A model generated the notes under the pieces. The model worked only from the letters and a program-made list of their open reading frames with translations, ran no database searches and was not told the DNA's origin. From Microscillaceae bacterium (GTDB lineage: Bacteria > Bacteroidota > Bacteroidia > Cytophagales > Microscillaceae): a stretch of 34,453 nucleotides of DNA. Location: assembly GCA_012031215.1 (NCBI GenBank), contig JAAUUB010000017.1, forward strand, positions 1 through 34,453, given 5' to 3'. The position numbers and the translations under genes are program-made. Below are positions 14,969 to 27,000 of the stretch, in pieces. Numbering within the stretch: the first letter of the stretch is position 1; each line of letters opens with the position of its first letter.

Positions 14969-15436
14969 ATGCTAACAGCAAAAAACGGCGACTTTGTAAA
15001 AGTGCATTACACCGGAAAATACCCTGACGGAACTGTTTTTGATACCTCGGAAAATCGTGAACCACTTGAATTTTCGCTGGGCCAGGGGCAAATGATTGCT
15101 GGCTTCGAGAAGGCCATCCTTGGTATGGAAGTAGGACAGCAAAAGACCGTGAACCTCGGGCCCGAAGAAGCCTATGGCCCCTTAAACCCGGAAATGGTCT
15201 TTACGATGAATCGCCAGGAATTACCCGATCACATTGATGCACAACCAGGCCTCCCCTTGCAGGCCCATACTGATTCGGGACAGGTAGTGCAGGTAATGGT
15301 TACTCAGGTGCAGGGAGAAATCATCACCCTGGATGCCAATCATCCCCTGGCGGGCAAAGACCTCGTTTTTGACATCCAGCTTGTGGAAATCACGCCCGCA
15401 GCGGATGCCCAAAACAAGCCGCTTTTGTTTGACTGA
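14969..15436 (+). CDS. FKBP-type peptidyl-prolyl isomerase, SlyD-like
   Basis: Catalyses cis-trans isomerisation of prolyl bonds and acts as a folding helper. The 155-residue protein lacks a signal peptide, so it should be cytoplasmic. The FKBP core is split: residues 1-70 (VHYTGKYPDGTVFDTS, FSLGQGQMIAGFEKAI, GMEVGQ) and about 125-142 (NHPLAGKDLVFDIQLVEI). Between them lies the insert-in-flap chaperone domain (about 71-124). This is the SlyD arrangement. The histidine- and cysteine-rich metal-binding tail of E. coli SlyD is missing and the C-terminus is short and plain. It stands alone, with its own strong promoter candidate and a long 5' leader. Confidence 0.92.
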   Translation: MLTAKNGDFVKVHYTGKYPDGTVFDTSENREPLEFSLGQGQMIAGFEKAILGMEVGQQKTVNLGPEEAYGPLNPEMVFTMNRQELPDHIDAQPGLPLQAHTDSGQVVQVMVTQVQGEIITLDANHPLAGKDLVFDIQLVEITPAADAQNKPLLFD

Positions 15437-15519
15437 TGAAACGTACAGGCAGGGACGAAGTTAAACAAAACAAACTTCCTCTCTTTGCAAGGACGAACTT
15501 TTTCGGCTTTGGCTTGTTT

Positions 15520-15527
15520 TAGATTTG
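15520..15527 (+). promoter_or_regulatory. -7 promoter element of the export operon
   Basis: TAGATTTG matches TAnnTTTG exactly. The start would be near 15534, giving a leader of about 33 bases before the ABC exporter ATG at 15567. No clear -33 element is found. Confidence 0.45.
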
Positions 15528-15566
15528 CTGCTTACTTTGCTTAAAAATAGCAATACTATTTAAATC

Positions 15567-17789
15567 ATGAATACAAGCACCATTGATAAAATTATTGCCA
15601 AACTGGCGGAACTCTGCCAGCATGAGTTCAATTTTTTGACCTCAAAAATGACTATGTCGACAATCTCAACTTCCCGGCCGACAAGGTGGGGGATTTCATA
15701 GGACAGCTAACCCAAAAGGCTCAAAAAATCAACCTGGCTTTTTTGGAAAACCACGTTAAAAAAAATCAGTTGCCTGAGCTGATTCGCGTCTCAAATTTTC
15801 CAATTGTAGTCTTTCAGGAAACCCTTAATCGGGAAATCACGCCGATTGTGGTGTATAAAGATGGGCAAGAAAGGCTGCATTATTTCCAGTTTGAAGACGA
15901 AACGGAAATAAGGATTCAGGATATTTCGCAGTTTTATGATTCCTTGCTCACGTATCAAAATGCGGCCGACAAAGACAAAGAGGGGGATGTCATTTTCCTC
16001 ACCGTAGCCCCGCTCAAATATATCGTCAGTGATTATTTTCATCGCGAAAGCGGGGATGCCAAAAACCTCACGCCGCTCAATCGCCTTTTTCGGCTTCTAC
16101 GCAGTGAGCGCCGCGATATTGCCTACATTTATATCTATGCCGTGATTGTTGGTCTGATTAGCCTTACCCTTCCGTTGGGCATTCAGGCCACCATCAGCTT
16201 GATTTCGGGGGGGATGGTCTTTAGCTCGGTGATTGTACTCATCACCCTGGTCATTGTTGGAATATTGGTGGGTGGGGCCTTGCAGGTAGTGCAAATTTCG
16301 CTGGTAGAGATTTTGCAGCAAAGAGTATTTGCAAAGGCGGCTTTTGAGCTGGCCTTCCGGGTTACCAAAATCAAAGCCGAGGCAATGGAGAAATACTATC
16401 CTCCGGAGTTGATGAACCGCTTTTTTGATGTAGTAACCATTCAAAAGGGTCTTCCCAAGTTGTTTGTCGACATCACGGGGTCGGTTATCCAAATCTTGTT
16501 TGGCCTCATCCTGCTTTCGCTCTATCACCCTTTCTTTCTTATTTTCAGCATTGGTCTGATTACCTTCGTTACCTTCATTTTTTACTTCACCAGCCCCAAA
16601 GGTTTGAGTACCTCCATTATGGAGTCAAAATATAAGTACAAGATTGCGTATTGGCTGGAAGAACTGGCGCGGGTCATCTTTGCTTTCAAGCAGGCGGGCA
16701 ATACCAATCTGCCTTTGCAAAAAAATGGATGAACTGGTCAACAGCTACCTCTATTACCGCAAATCGCACTTCCGGGTGCTCATTACCCAGTTTTTGAATA
16801 TTGTCGCTTTCAAAACCCTGGTTACGGGCGGCCTCTTGATTATCGGTACCCTCCTAGTGGTAGATCGGCAGATTACACTGGGGCAATTTGTAGCCTCCGA
16901 GGTTATCATCATCCTGGTGGTGGGTTCGGTAGAAAAACTCATCATCAGTCTTGATACCATTTATGACCTGCTGACCGGGGTAGATAAAGTAGCCAATATC
17001 ACCGACTTGCCGCTTGAGCGTAACGACGGCTTGCGCATTGGCCTGGCCGACAACCCCAAAGGCCTGCACATTCGGGCCAAACATCTTAAATACCGCTACC
17101 CAGGCAGCAGTTCCTATGCCCTTAAAGATGTAAATTTTGAAATCACGGAGGGCGAAAGTGTTTGCATTGCTGGCCCAAGTAATTCAGGCAAACATACCCT
17201 GGTCAAAGTCTTAACGGGCGTACTGGAGCAATACGAAGGGCAAATTTCACTCAATTATCTTTCTCTCCGAGACCTCAACCTGGCCTCAGTGCGGGATGTA
17301 GTAAATAAACACCTGACTTTTGACGAAGTTTTTGATGGCAGCATTCTGGACAATATCACCATGGGGCGAAGCAACATCACCCACCAGGACGTAATCTGGG
17401 CCATTGAGAATGTAGGGCTAAGTGATTACATTGCTGAATTGTCCGAAGGACTAGCCACCAAAATTGGGCCATCGGGCAAGAAGCTCTCCAGCGGCCTGAT
17501 TGCCAAGCTTTTGCTGGCCCGCTCCGTTGCCTCTCGGCCCAAGCTTCTGATTGTCAATGATTTCTCGGAGCACCTTTCTAAAAATGAAAAGCTTAAAATC
17601 TTGTCTTTCTTGCAAGAAAAACAAAATGGCTGGACCCTAATCATCATGAGTGTGAGCGATGACCCAGTGCTGCTTTCATCCTGTGATAGAATTTTATTGA
17701 TGCGTGATGGCGAGGTAATTGCCCAGGGAGGCTACGAGCAGTTGTTGAGCGATCGTAATTTTCAGAAGTTAATTTTCAAAAGCCGCTAA
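15567..17789 (+). CDS. ABC exporter (membrane + ATPase domains) with altered ATPase motifs; two frame breaks
   Basis: This type I exporter half-transporter should work with the HlyD-type and TolC-type proteins that follow, like a type I secretion ATPase. The reconstructed protein has 740 residues. About 180 N-terminal residues lack a C39 peptidase signature; then come about six membrane helices (about 190-440) and an ATPase domain (about 500-740). Frame breaks lie in the T6 run 15632-15637 (one base missing) and the A7 run 16719-16725 (one base too many); correcting them gives EFNFFDLKNDYV and LPLQKMDELV. The ATPase motifs deviate: Walker A is GPSNSGKHT (His543 after Lys542), the signature is LSSGL (640-644), Walker B ends in VND rather than LDE (Asn664, Asp665), and SVSDDP stands where SHDP is usual. 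Related Bacteroidota exporters share part of this pattern. Confidence 0.85.
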
Positions 17790-17802
17790 ATTTAATTCAA
17801 AT

Positions 17803-19201
17803 ATGCTGGAAATATCGGATAAAAACTTTGATAGCGAAATGATTGAAAAAAAGGTCTATGCCTTGCGCACCATCCATACCCCGCGTACGGGCAAAGTGCT
17901 GGCTTATTGGCTGCTAGGCATTTTGCTTTTTATGCTAGTGTGTTTGTTCTTGCCCTGGCAGCAAAATGTAGAAGGAACGGGCAAGGTAACGGCCCTTAGC
18001 CCGCAAGACCGCCCCCAGGAGGTGAATACCGCCATTGCCGGAAGAATCAAAGAATGGCGTATTCAGGAAGGGCAATTTGTCAAAAAGGAGATACCCTGGT
18101 GGTGCTGGAAGAAATTAAAGCCGATTATTTTGACCCAGAACTATTGAAACGCCTGGAGGAACAACTCCAAGCCAAAACACAGGGTATCGGTGCCAATCAA
18201 CAAAAAATTCAGGCTTTGAACGCCCTGATTCAGGCCCGGCAGAGCGGACTACAGCTCAGCCTGCAAAAAGCCCGCAATAAATACCAGCAAGCCACCCTGA
18301 AAGTACGCATTGACAGTGCCGATTTTGAGGCCGAAAATTGGCCCTGCAAATTGCCGAACGCCAATATGGAAGTTATAATGATTTGTTTCAGGCCAATAAT
18401 AATGGGGATATTCCGCTTATTTCGCGCACCGAATGGGAAAAACGCCGCCAAAAGCTTCAGGAAGTGCAGGCCAAGCTGATAGGCAAAGAAAACAAACTGC
18501 TGGTCTCACGCAATGAACTCATCAATGCCCGTATTGAACTTAACTCACTGGAAGCCGAGTATGCCGATAAAATTTCCAAAGCCCAATCAGACCTGAGCAG
18601 CTCGCTGGCTACCCTGGCCGACAAAGAAGGCGACCTCTCAAAACTGCGAAATTATTATGCCAATATGAGCATCCGTAACCAGCAGTATTGTGTGGTGGCT
18701 CCCCAAGACGGCTATGTGGTCAGGGCCCTAAAATCGGGGGTGGGCGAAACCGTGAAGGAAACCAGCGCCATCTGCACCATCCAACCATCTGAACCTCGTG
18801 TGGCGGTGGAACTGTATGTCAAGGCCATGGATGTGCCCTTGATTTCAAAAGGCCGCACGGTACGCTTAGAGTTTGACGGCTGGCCCGCGCTTCAGGTGAG
18901 TGGCTGGCCCAGTGTAGCAGTTGGTACGTTTGGCGGTATTATCCAGGTGATTGACCTGGTAGATAGCAAAGAAGGCAAATACCGAATCCTGGTTACACCC
19001 GACCCACTCGAGCCCTGGCCCAAGCAAGTGCGAGTAGGCTCGGGGGTATATGGCTGGGTGATGCTGGACGATGTGCCCGTATGGTACGAAATCTGGCGAC
19101 AGCTCAATGGCTTTCCGCCCAGTCTGTATGAAGAGCCTTCCGAAGAGGACAGCAAGGAAAAGAAGAGCGACAAAAAAATTAAAATCAAAGTAAAAAGCTA
19201 A
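17803..19201 (+). CDS. HlyD-family membrane fusion protein (two frame breaks)
   Basis: Periplasmic adaptor that links the ABC exporter to the TolC-type channel. The reconstructed protein has 466 residues. A cytoplasmic N-terminus (1-33) and one membrane segment (35-51) come first. The first half of the lipoyl domain follows (about 56-107, with AGRIKEWRIQEGQFVKKGDTL-like sequence), then a long coiled coil (about 108-285). The second lipoyl half is VVAPQDGYVVRAL, and the end is a beta-barrel and a lysine-rich tail. Frame breaks lie at the GG pair 18087-18088 and the A4 run 18334-18337; restoring one base each gives VKKGDTLVVLEE and EAEKLALQIAE. It starts 13 bases after the exporter gene, so the two are tightly coupled. 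Confidence 0.87.
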
Positions 19202-19246
19202 ACGACTCAACAAGTATTTTGCTCCCCTGCCCCTCCCGGGCTTTTC

Positions 19247-19293
19247 CCCCGGGCTAAGCCGGGGAGTTGAAAAGTATGCTTTAAAAGTATGCG
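19247..19293 (+). repeat. GC-rich hairpin and direct repeat before the TolC-type gene
   Basis: The 87-base gap between the adaptor and TolC-type genes holds CCCCGG (19247-19252) pairing with CCGGGG (19259-19264) over a 6-base loop. After it AAAAGTATGC occurs twice (19271-19280 and 19284-19293). The second copy contains the TolC start codon; the first contains an upstream ATG in a different frame. It may tune translation of the third gene in the operon. Confidence 0.4.
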
Positions 19294-20731
19294 CCATACT
19301 ACATTTTTTAATCTGTTAATTATCTGCTTTTTCATCGGGTATCTTAGCCAAACGGCCATTGCGCAAACCAATACAAGGGTGCGGGATTTATCCCTGGAAG
19401 AATTCTATCGACAAATCCTGGCCTATCACCCCGTCGTGAGGCAAGCCAATCTGATGACCGAAATGGGCCGCCAGGAACTTCGAGTGGCTCGGGGTGGCTT
19501 TGACCCCAAAATCTCTTTTGATTACAGCCGAAAAGAGTTCAAAGGCACCACCTACTACAACCTGGTGGATAGCAAGCTGAAAGTGCCCACCTGGATTGGC
19601 GATTTGGAAATTGGTTACAACCAGTACCACGGCGATTTTCTCAACCCAGAACGCTCGCAGCCCGATGCCGCCGGCCAGGGCTTTCTCGGTATCACCGTTC
19701 CGCTGGGTCAGGAGCTAATCATGGATGCCCGCCGGGCAGTTTTGCGCCAGGCCCAATTCTTTCAGGAAATCGCCCGGGCCGACCGGATTAAAGAAATCAA
19801 TAAAATTTTGCTCAGCGCGGCCAAAGATTACTGGGAATGGTACTTTGCCTATCACCAATACGAATACCTGGACTCCGCCTATACCCTGGCCCGCCAACGC
19901 TATGAAGGGGTTGTGATATCGATACGGCTTGGCGAAACGGCACCCATTGATTCGGTAGATGCCCAAAGTGTGGTTCAAAGCCGCAATATTGAACGCCGAC
20001 AGGCGGAGGTAGAATTACAAAACGCCCGGATTCGGGTGTCTAATTACCTCTGGGGCGATAATGAAACCCCGCTTGTATTGGCCGATGACCTTGCCCCGGA
20101 AGACTTTTTGGGCCTGAGCGGGCGCCCCACCCTGCCCAACCGGGAAGATTTGCTCAATTTTGCCGCCCAAAACCATCCCGAAATTATCAAACTTGTCAAT
20201 AAGCTTAAACAATTGGCCGTAGAAGAACGCCTCCAACAGGCCAATCTTCTGCCCCGCCTCGACCTGAAATACAACCTCCTGCGTAATATCCAGAATGTTG
20301 ATGAGCAAACCAATCTGAATTTTCAAAACAATTATCAGTTTGGGGTCAATTTTGAAATGCCCCTCTTTCTACGCAAAGAGCGGGGCAAGCTCAATCAGGT
20401 GCGCATCAAACTATCCCAGGCCGATTTTGAACTGCTTCAATTGCGACGCGAAATTCTCAATGAAGTGGAAGCCGCTTATAATGAATTGCTCAACAGCCAG
20501 GCTCTGATACAATTGCTGGACGAGATTACGGAAAACTTTCGCATCCTGCGCGATGCCGAAGTACGTAAATACGTCAACGGGGAAAGCTCTCTTTTCCTGA
20601 TAAATGCCCGCGAAGCCAAGCTCATCGAGTCGCAGATAAAGCTGGAAAAGCAAAAAGCCAATTATGAAAAAGCCCGCGCAACCCTGCTCTGGACCTCCGG
20701 ACAGCCCTTCTGGGAGAACTTGCTGCCTTAA
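19289..20731 (+). CDS. TolC-family outer-membrane efflux protein
   Basis: Outer-membrane channel of the export operon. The 480-residue protein has a signal peptide (cleavage near AIAQ at 26). It then shows the two-fold TolC pattern: first helical half about 35-240 (LSLEEFYRQILAYHPVVRQA at the start, ERRQAEVELQNARIRV at the end) and second half about 270-475 (LPNREDLLNFAAQNHPEIIKL, YNELLNSQALIQLL, REAKLIESQIKLE). The repeated NHPE/YHPV motif at the start of each half is typical of the family. The frame is intact. It is third in the operon, after the exporter and the adaptor, completing a tripartite inner-to-outer membrane exporter. The substrate is unknown. Confidence 0.9.
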   Translation: MRHTTFFNLLIICFFIGYLSQTAIAQTNTRVRDLSLEEFYRQILAYHPVVRQANLMTEMGRQELRVARGGFDPKISFDYSRKEFKGTTYYNLVDSKLKVPTWIGDLEIGYNQYHGDFLNPERSQPDAAGQGFLGITVPLGQELIMDARRAVLRQAQFFQEIARADRIKEINKILLSAAKDYWEWYFAYHQYEYLDSAYTLARQRYEGVVISIRLGETAPIDSVDAQSVVQSRNIERRQAEVELQNARIRVSNYLWGDNETPLVLADDLAPEDFLGLSGRPTLPNREDLLNFAAQNHPEIIKLVNKLKQLAVEERLQQANLLPRLDLKYNLLRNIQNVDEQTNLNFQNNYQFGVNFEMPLFLRKERGKLNQVRIKLSQADFELLQLRREILNEVEAAYNELLNSQALIQLLDEITENFRILRDAEVRKYVNGESSLFLINAREAKLIESQIKLEKQKANYEKARATLLWTSGQPFWENLLP

Positions 20732-21013
20732 TCGGGCTTTGGAAAGTGTTTGCCCAAGACCTTTAGAGAAAAAAAAACAGGTGAATATCTTCCAAAGAAA
20801 ATAGCCCTTTGACAATGAAATACCGGCAGTGGCTTTCCTTTTCGGGCATCTCTGCCTTGATTAGAGTAGATATAAAAGTCTTTTCCAGGCCGGCTGATTG
20901 CTTGTGATTCTAGCATTCACTTGGTCTTCTCCCGCGCATTTTCCGCTCCGCGCAGGTCCCAAAAAATAAAAATGTGGCGGTTTATTGAGGCCGGGATTTC
21001 AATGTATCGAAAT
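20732..21013. other. Intergenic region downstream of the export operon
   Basis: I see no gene here. The short leftward frame at 20728-20916 has no recognisable features. A shared terminator follows at 21014-21050. Confidence 0.5.
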
Positions 21014-21050
21014 AAAAAAGGCCGTTTGTGCATTACAAACGACCTTTTTT
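21014..21050. terminator. Bidirectional terminator between the export operon and the giant gene
   Basis: AAAAAAGG-C-CGTTTGT (21014-21029) pairs with ACAAACG-A-CCTTTTTT (21035-21050) with one mismatch and a 5-base loop. The arms begin with A-runs and end with T-runs, so it can work on both strands. It lies 20 bases after the stop of the giant minus-strand gene and about 280 bases after the TolC-type gene. Confidence 0.8.
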
Positions 21051-21069
21051 TTATCGCTTTCTTTTGGCT

Positions 21070-24000
21070 TTACTGCTTCACAAACTTAAGCACATGGCGG
21101 CGGCCATCGTGTTGAATGTGCAGGAAATAATTACCTGCCGCCAAATTTGCCACATCCAGTTTCAGCTCCACTTGTCGGGGGGCCAGGCGCTGGGCACTGA
21201 TTTCCCGTCCCCAGGCATCCAATATCCGCAGCCCCCCTGGCCGTGTTGCCGGGTAAGGGAGCACAATAGTAAGCCATTCGGTACTAGGATTGGGATAGGC
21301 CCGGAGGGTGGCCGTTTCATTCAAGTATTGTAGCACCACTATTTCCGAAAATTCCACCGTTCCGTCGCCATCTATTTGTTTCAGACGGTAATAGTTTTGG
21401 CCCACGGCCGGGTTGGTGTGCAAATGGGTATAAGCGGCCAGAACGGGTCCAAGATTGCGGGCTTCTATGGCCGCGATGCTTTCAAAAACCAGGGCATCGG
21501 CGCTATGTTCCAGCTCAAAATGGCTCACTTCCACTTCGTTGTAAGTCAGCCAGCGCAGAATAGCCTGGCCATTCTCCATTTCTCCCGTAAAGCTGAGCAG
21601 CTCCAGCGGCAGCAATCCAGTATCCCCAAAATCTCCAAAACCAAAGTCGTCGCCATCAGCCGCATCTTTGATGCCATCGCCATCATTATCGCTGCCATCT
21701 ACCCGGCCATCGTTGTTTTCATCCAGGGTCGAGCAGCCAATAGAGCCGCAGTTTTCATCAATATCGTTGAGACCATCCCCATCCCGGTCTAAGTCTAAGT
21801 AATCTGGTATTGAATCCGCGTCTTCATCCGGTTGGGCATCGGTATCTCCTGTGCCGGTTACTTCGCCAAAATTACCTGGGTCTTGATCTACGACATCAGG
21901 AATACCGTCATTGTCGGCATCCGGGCCGTCAATCAGGCCATTGCCATCTCCGTCTAAAATTGTGGCGTGGCCCTCAATCACATCATTGAATCCATCGTCA
22001 TCCGAATCTAAGTCGCGGTAATTTGGCACGCCATCGCCATCAGCATCATTGGGATTGGGGTCGCCACTGTCGCCAAAAACAGAAGGATTGCCGTCCACCA
22101 AATCGCGGATACCGTCCCCATCCGCATCGGGGGCATCTACCAGGCCATCTCCCAGGCCATCTCCATCGGTATCAAGCGTAGCGAAGGTGGTGGGATAATT
22201 TTCTTTAAGGTCGTTGATGCCGTCATTGTCCGAATCCAGGTCTAGGTAATCGGGTACTCCGTCGCCGTCGGTATTGCGGGTGCTGCTGGTGGCATTTGGC
22301 CGGACTCCGTTGGCATTGGATACGCCATTGAGGATACCATCGCTATCCGCAATGACAATACCCGCCTCAACCAGGTCGTTGATGCCATCATTGTCGGAAT
22401 CGAGGTCGCGGAAGTTGGGGACATTGTCTCCGTCTTTGTCAAAGCCAGTGTAGGTACTGGGGGCTTGCCCAAGGGTGCCTTGGCTGGTGATGGGCGAAGT
22501 GCCGCCTTCATTGCCATCGCGGCTGCTCAGCCAGCCATTGTTGTTGGGGTCATTGCTGGCAAAAGTACCCCCGAAATCCAGGCGGCCATCATTGTTGGCA
22601 TCCGTGCCTCCGCTTTCGGCCACGTCAAAAATCCCATCATTGTCGGCATCTATATCCAAATAATCCGGGATGCCATCGCCATCCGTATCGAGGGCGCGGG
22701 CATTGCCCGTGTTGTAATAGAAGCCGTTGTTGGCAATCAAGGCGGTGAGTTTTGAAAAGCCACTGGCGGTTTCACCTCCGTCAATCAAGCCATTATCGTC
22801 AGTATCGCCTGTATCGATATTATCAATCAAGCCATCATTATTGGCATCAGCGGCATTGGCATCGGCCTGGGCAAAATCCAGTCGACCATTTCCATCGTTG
22901 TCAATGCCTCCGGCTTCAATCACATCGGGCAGGCCGTCATTATCGCTGTCCAGGTCCAGGTGGTTGGCAATGCCGTCGCGATCGCGGTCAAAATAATCCA
23001 GAATGCCGTCATTATTGCTGTCGGTAGTCGGAATGCCGCCACCGGGTGTGGTATCTACATAATTGGGCGTTCCGTCGCCGTCGGCATCGCCATCCGGGTC
23101 AAAACCAGCCTGGCCAGTAGCTTCAAAAATATCCAGAATACCGTCATTGTCATCGTCAATATCCTCACTGTTGGCAATGCCATCGCCGTCGGAGTCATTT
23201 CCACCCCCAAAGCTGGCCGGTTGGCCATCCGCCTCTCCCACGATGCCATCGCCATCTGGGTCAGAGGGATTGTCGATGATGCCGTCAAATAATGGATTGG
23301 TATCCAGTGGATTACAACCATTTGAGCCGCAGGCCTCATGAATATCAAATATACCATCCCCATCACTGTCAAGGTTACGGTAATCGGGAAGCCCGGCAGC
23401 CCCTCCGGCTGTATCATCGGGGTTCGGGTCGCCGCTATCCCCAAAAGTTCCGGGGGTATCATTGCCATCCACACTGTCGCGAATGCCATCGCCATCCGTG
23501 TCAATTCCATCTATAATGCCATCTCCATTCAGGTCAAATGCGCCATTGCCCCCTTCTACCACATCCAGAATGCTGTCATTGTCGCTGTCCAGGTCCTGGT
23601 AATCGGGTACACCATCGCCATCGGTATCCACCGGACCCGGGTCATTGTTATCGCCAAAGGTTCCGGGGGTATCATTACCATCCACACTATCGCGAATGCC
23701 ATCACCATCCGCATCGCCACCGTCCACCAGGCCATCGCCATTGGTATCCAGGTCGGGCGTATTGGGGTGGCCTTCAATCACATCATTGATACCATCGTTG
23801 TCGCTGTCCAGGTCGCGATAATCGGGGGCTCCGTCGTTGTCTGTATCCTGGAGAGTGCTGTTAGCATCGCCAAAGACCAAGTCATTGTCATCTACGTTAT
23901 CCAAGATACCGTCCCGGTCGGCATCAGAGCCATCCACAAGTCCATCGCCATTTCCATCCAGGTTGCCATTACCCCCCTCAATGACATCGTTGATGCCGTC

Positions 24001-27000
24001 ATTGTCGCTGTCAAGGTCGCGATAATCGGGGGCTCCATCGCCATCTGTATCCTGCGGTGGGGTGTCGCCTGTGTCGCCAAAAGTGTTGGGGGAAGCATCT
24101 ACCAGGTTCAGGATACCATCTCCGTCATCATCGGCTCCATCCACGAGCCCATCGCCATTGGCATCGGCAGTAAAGTTATTGGGGAAGGCTTCGTTGACAT
24201 CGTTGATGCCGTCATTATCGCTGTCCAGGTCGCGGAAGTCAGGAATGCCATCGCCGTCGCGGTCATTGGGAGCAATATTGGCATCGTCCCCAAAGGCACC
24301 CGCGTTACCATCGGCGGTTCCCCGGATACCGTCGCCGTAAGGGGTTTCAATATCGCCCGCGCCAACATCTACCAGGCCATCATTATCCGCATCTGTTCCG
24401 CCACTTTCGCGCACGTCGTTGATGCCGTCATTGTCGCTGTCCAGGTCGAGGTAGTCAGGCACAGTATCGCCGTCAGTATTGGCGGGGCTGTTAAATGCCC
24501 CGGAGCGGATACCATCGGTATTGGAAGTGCCACCCAAGATGCCATCCGTATCATTGGCCACCAGCCCGGCCTCGATGATGTCATTGATGCCGTCATTGTC
24601 GCTGTCCAGGTCGCGGAAATTGGGCACACCGTCGCCGTCCTTGTCAAAGCCTACATAGGCCGCGGGTGCATTGCCAATAGTGCCGGTAGTGGTGATGGGG
24701 GAAACACCGCCCACATTCCCATCGCGGGTATCAATCCAGCCATTGCGGTTGGTATCATTGGAAACAAAAGAACCGGCAAAATCCAGGCGGCCATTGTTGT
24801 CGGCATCGTTTCCGCCCGATTCTATCACGTCAAAAATGCCATCATTGTCGCTGTCCAGGTCCAGGAAATCGGGCACCCCGTCTCCATCGGTATCGAGGGC
24901 GCGGGCGGGTGCGGTGGTATAGTAAAATCCGCCGTTTCCGGTCAGGGAAGTTAGTTGAGAAGTAGAAGCAATGTTTGCCTCGATGTTGTCAATCAGACCA
25001 TCATCATCTAAATCGGCCTCATCGGCGGTCGGCTCGGCAAAATCCAGGAGACCATCGCCATTGGCATCAATGCCCCCCGCTTCCACTACATCGGGCAGCC
25101 CGTCGTTGTCGCTATCCAGGTCAAGGTGATTGGCAATGCCATCGCGGTCACGGTCAAAAAAATCGACCACGCCATCATTGTTTAGGTCGGCCACACTCCA
25201 GGCAGGGGCTAGGGCATAGGATTTATCCAGGTAATTTGGAATGCCATCGCCATCCTGGTCGGCACTGGGGTCGGTTCCAGCCTGACCGGTGGTTTCAAAA
25301 ACATCCGGGATGCCATCATTGTCATCGTCAATGTCTAGGTTATCGGCAATGCCATCCCCGTCCGAATCACTGCCATCGCCAAATTGCCCGGCATTGCCAT
25401 CGGCACCGCCCACGATGCCATCGCCGTCGGGGTCGGTGAGGTTGTCCACCCGGCCATCATTATTGGTATCCAGGGCGGTTTGTCCGGCGGGTTCGTCAAT
25501 GTCGTCCGTGCCATCGCCGTCGCTGTCTAAGTCACGGAAGTTAGGCGTGTTAGGAGCTGTGCCACTGTCGCTGTCGGTAGCCCCGGGTACACCTGCGTCG
25601 CCCCGGCTGGAAGGGTTGCCATCGGCTATACCCACAATGCCATCGCCATCGGGGTCGGTGCCATCTACTTGCCCATCGCCATTGAGGTCAAGATTGACTT
25701 CTGCGCCATCAATCACCCCGTTGCCATCCGTATCGGCATTTTCGAAGACATCATTCAGACTGTCGTTGTCGCTGTCCAGGTCGCGGTAATCAGGCACGCC
25801 ATCACCATCGGTATCCGTAGCTTCTGGGTCGCTGGCATCGCCAAAAGCCCCATTATTGCCATCTACCCCATCACGAATGCCATCATTATCGCTATCGCCC
25901 CCATCTACCAGGCCATCGCCATCACCATCCGGACTGCTCCCCGAAGGAAAACCCTCCACTACATCATTGATACCGTCATTATCACTGTCGAGGTCGCGGA
26001 AATCCAGCACGCCATCGCCATCTGTATCAAGGGTATTGTCGTTGGCATCGCCAAAGGCATTGTCATTGCCATCGGCGGCATCGCGAATGCCATCCCCGTC
26101 CACGTCGGTTCCATCGATGAGGCCATCGCCATTGTCATCCTGGCCGGCAAAGCCACCTTCTATCACATCATTCAGACCATCGTTATCACTGTCAAGGTCT
26201 CGGTAATCGGCCACGCCGTCGCCGTCGGTATTGGCGGGCCCGGGTCATTGTTGTCGCCAAAGCTGTTGGGCGCGGCATCTACATTGTCTTTAATACCATC
26301 ATTATCGGTGTCGGGTCCATCTACAATCCCATCGCGGTTGGTGTCGGGGCATTATTGCCCGCTTCGGTCAGGTCATTGATGCCGTCATTGTCGCTGTCCA
26401 GGTCGCGATAGTCAGCCACGCCATCGCCATCGGTATCGGTGGGGGCTGCATCTCCCTGGTCGCCAAAGGTACCATTATTGCCATCTACCAAATCTCGAAT
26501 CCCATCGCCATCGCTGTCAGTGCCATCCACAATACCATTGTTATTGGTATCAAAAGCCTCGAGGTTGGCTTCGCGAATGTCATTGATACCATCATTGTCG
26601 GAATCTAAATCAAGGTAATCGGGCGCCCCGTCGCCGTCGGTATTGCGGGGGTTATTGCCATTGATAACGGCAGTGGGCTTGCCATCGGCATCCACAGCCC
26701 CATCCACAATGCCATTGTCATCATCGGGATCAATGCCTGCCTCAACAATGTCGTTGATGCCGTCATTGTCGCTGTCCAGGTCGCGGAAATTGGGCACATT
26801 ATCCCCGTCTTTGTCAAAGCCGTTATAGCCTGCGGGGGCCGAACCAAGGGTTCCCGTAGTAATGATGGGCGAAGTGCCCCCATTGCCGCCGTCGCGGCTG
26901 TCAATCCAGCCATTGCCATCCGTATCATTGCTGGCGAAGGTGCCGCTAAAGTCTATCCGGCCATTGTTATTGGTGTCGGTGCCGCCACTCTCTACCACAT

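Noticed and set aside
20728-20916. Leftward open frame of 62 codons after the TolC-type gene
   Set aside because: No family features, overlaps the end of the TolC-type gene region and has no promoter of its own.
23338-24954. Long plus-strand open frame of 538 codons opposite the repeat array (also 27167-28150 and 25669-26379)
   Set aside because: These are antisense shadows. The complement of Asp/Asn/Gly codons reads as Ile/Val/Ala, giving endlessly repeated hydrophobic text (VAVQV-like) with no domain, and it follows the period of the real minus-strand repeats.
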